Source: an uncultured Intestinimonas sp. (lineage in GTDB: Bacteria; Bacillota_A; Clostridia; Oscillospirales; Oscillospiraceae). From it: 6,018 nt of DNA. The position numbers and the translations under genes were made by a program. This document shows positions 6,000 through 6,018 of this stretch, in pieces; position 1 is the stretch's first letter, and each line of letters begins with the position of its first letter. The notes under the pieces are model-generated. The model was not told the origin of the DNA. It did no database searches and worked only from the letters and a program-made list of their open reading frames with translations. The stretch lies in contig CAUBHZ010000128.1 in assembly GCA_958435885.1 (NCBI GenBank), positions 1-6,018 of the forward strand, given 5' to 3'.

Positions 6000-6018
6000 C
6001 AGGCAGCGCCCGTCCCTC

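Overview
The window is GC-rich (clearly above 60% by eye), tightly packed and well supplied with purine-rich ribosome binding sites. Codon choice avoids TTA, CTA and TCA almost completely. Protein style (SLH surface anchoring, a HemW of clostridial type, a small XRE regulator paired with a membrane protein) suggests a high-GC gut Clostridia bacterium, most like the Flavonifractor / Lawsonibacter / Pseudoflavonifractor group of Oscillospiraceae. That placement is an inference from protein style and composition, not from a marker gene.

Left part (1-3067, minus strand): a very large secreted gene reads leftward and leaves the window. It encodes a phosphodiester glycosidase (NAGPA-type) catalytic domain with a signal peptide, Ig-like modules, a carbohydrate-binding-like module and the beginning of an S-layer-homology (SLH) anchor. 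Its leader (2821-2926) holds a Shine-Dalgarno site, a near-perfect hairpin and a promoter with a spacer made mostly of an A6G6 run. Just upstream (3004-3045) lies the intrinsic terminator of the next gene.

Middle (3068-4279, minus strand): hemW, a radical-SAM heme chaperone related to HemN. It has its own promoter and terminator, so it appears to be transcribed alone. Its C-terminus ends in an odd seven-proline tail.

Right part (4280-5999): a 178-base divergent intergenic region holds the hemW promoter (leftward) and a strong extended -10 promoter (rightward). The rightward promoter is overlaid by two, possibly three, evenly spaced operator-like repeats. It drives three compact genes: a 67-residue XRE repressor, a 140-residue four-helix membrane protein overlapping it by ATGA, and an RluA-family pseudouridine synthase starting 4 bases later. 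The likely logic is an autoregulated repressor and membrane-partner module with an RNA-modification gene as downstream passenger or target.

Bases 6000-6018 are too few to interpret. No tRNA, rRNA, CRISPR, insertion sequence or prophage signature was seen. Nothing here is convincingly a new defence or mobile system; the most interesting items are the operator array with its three-gene operon and the architecture of the surface glycosidase.
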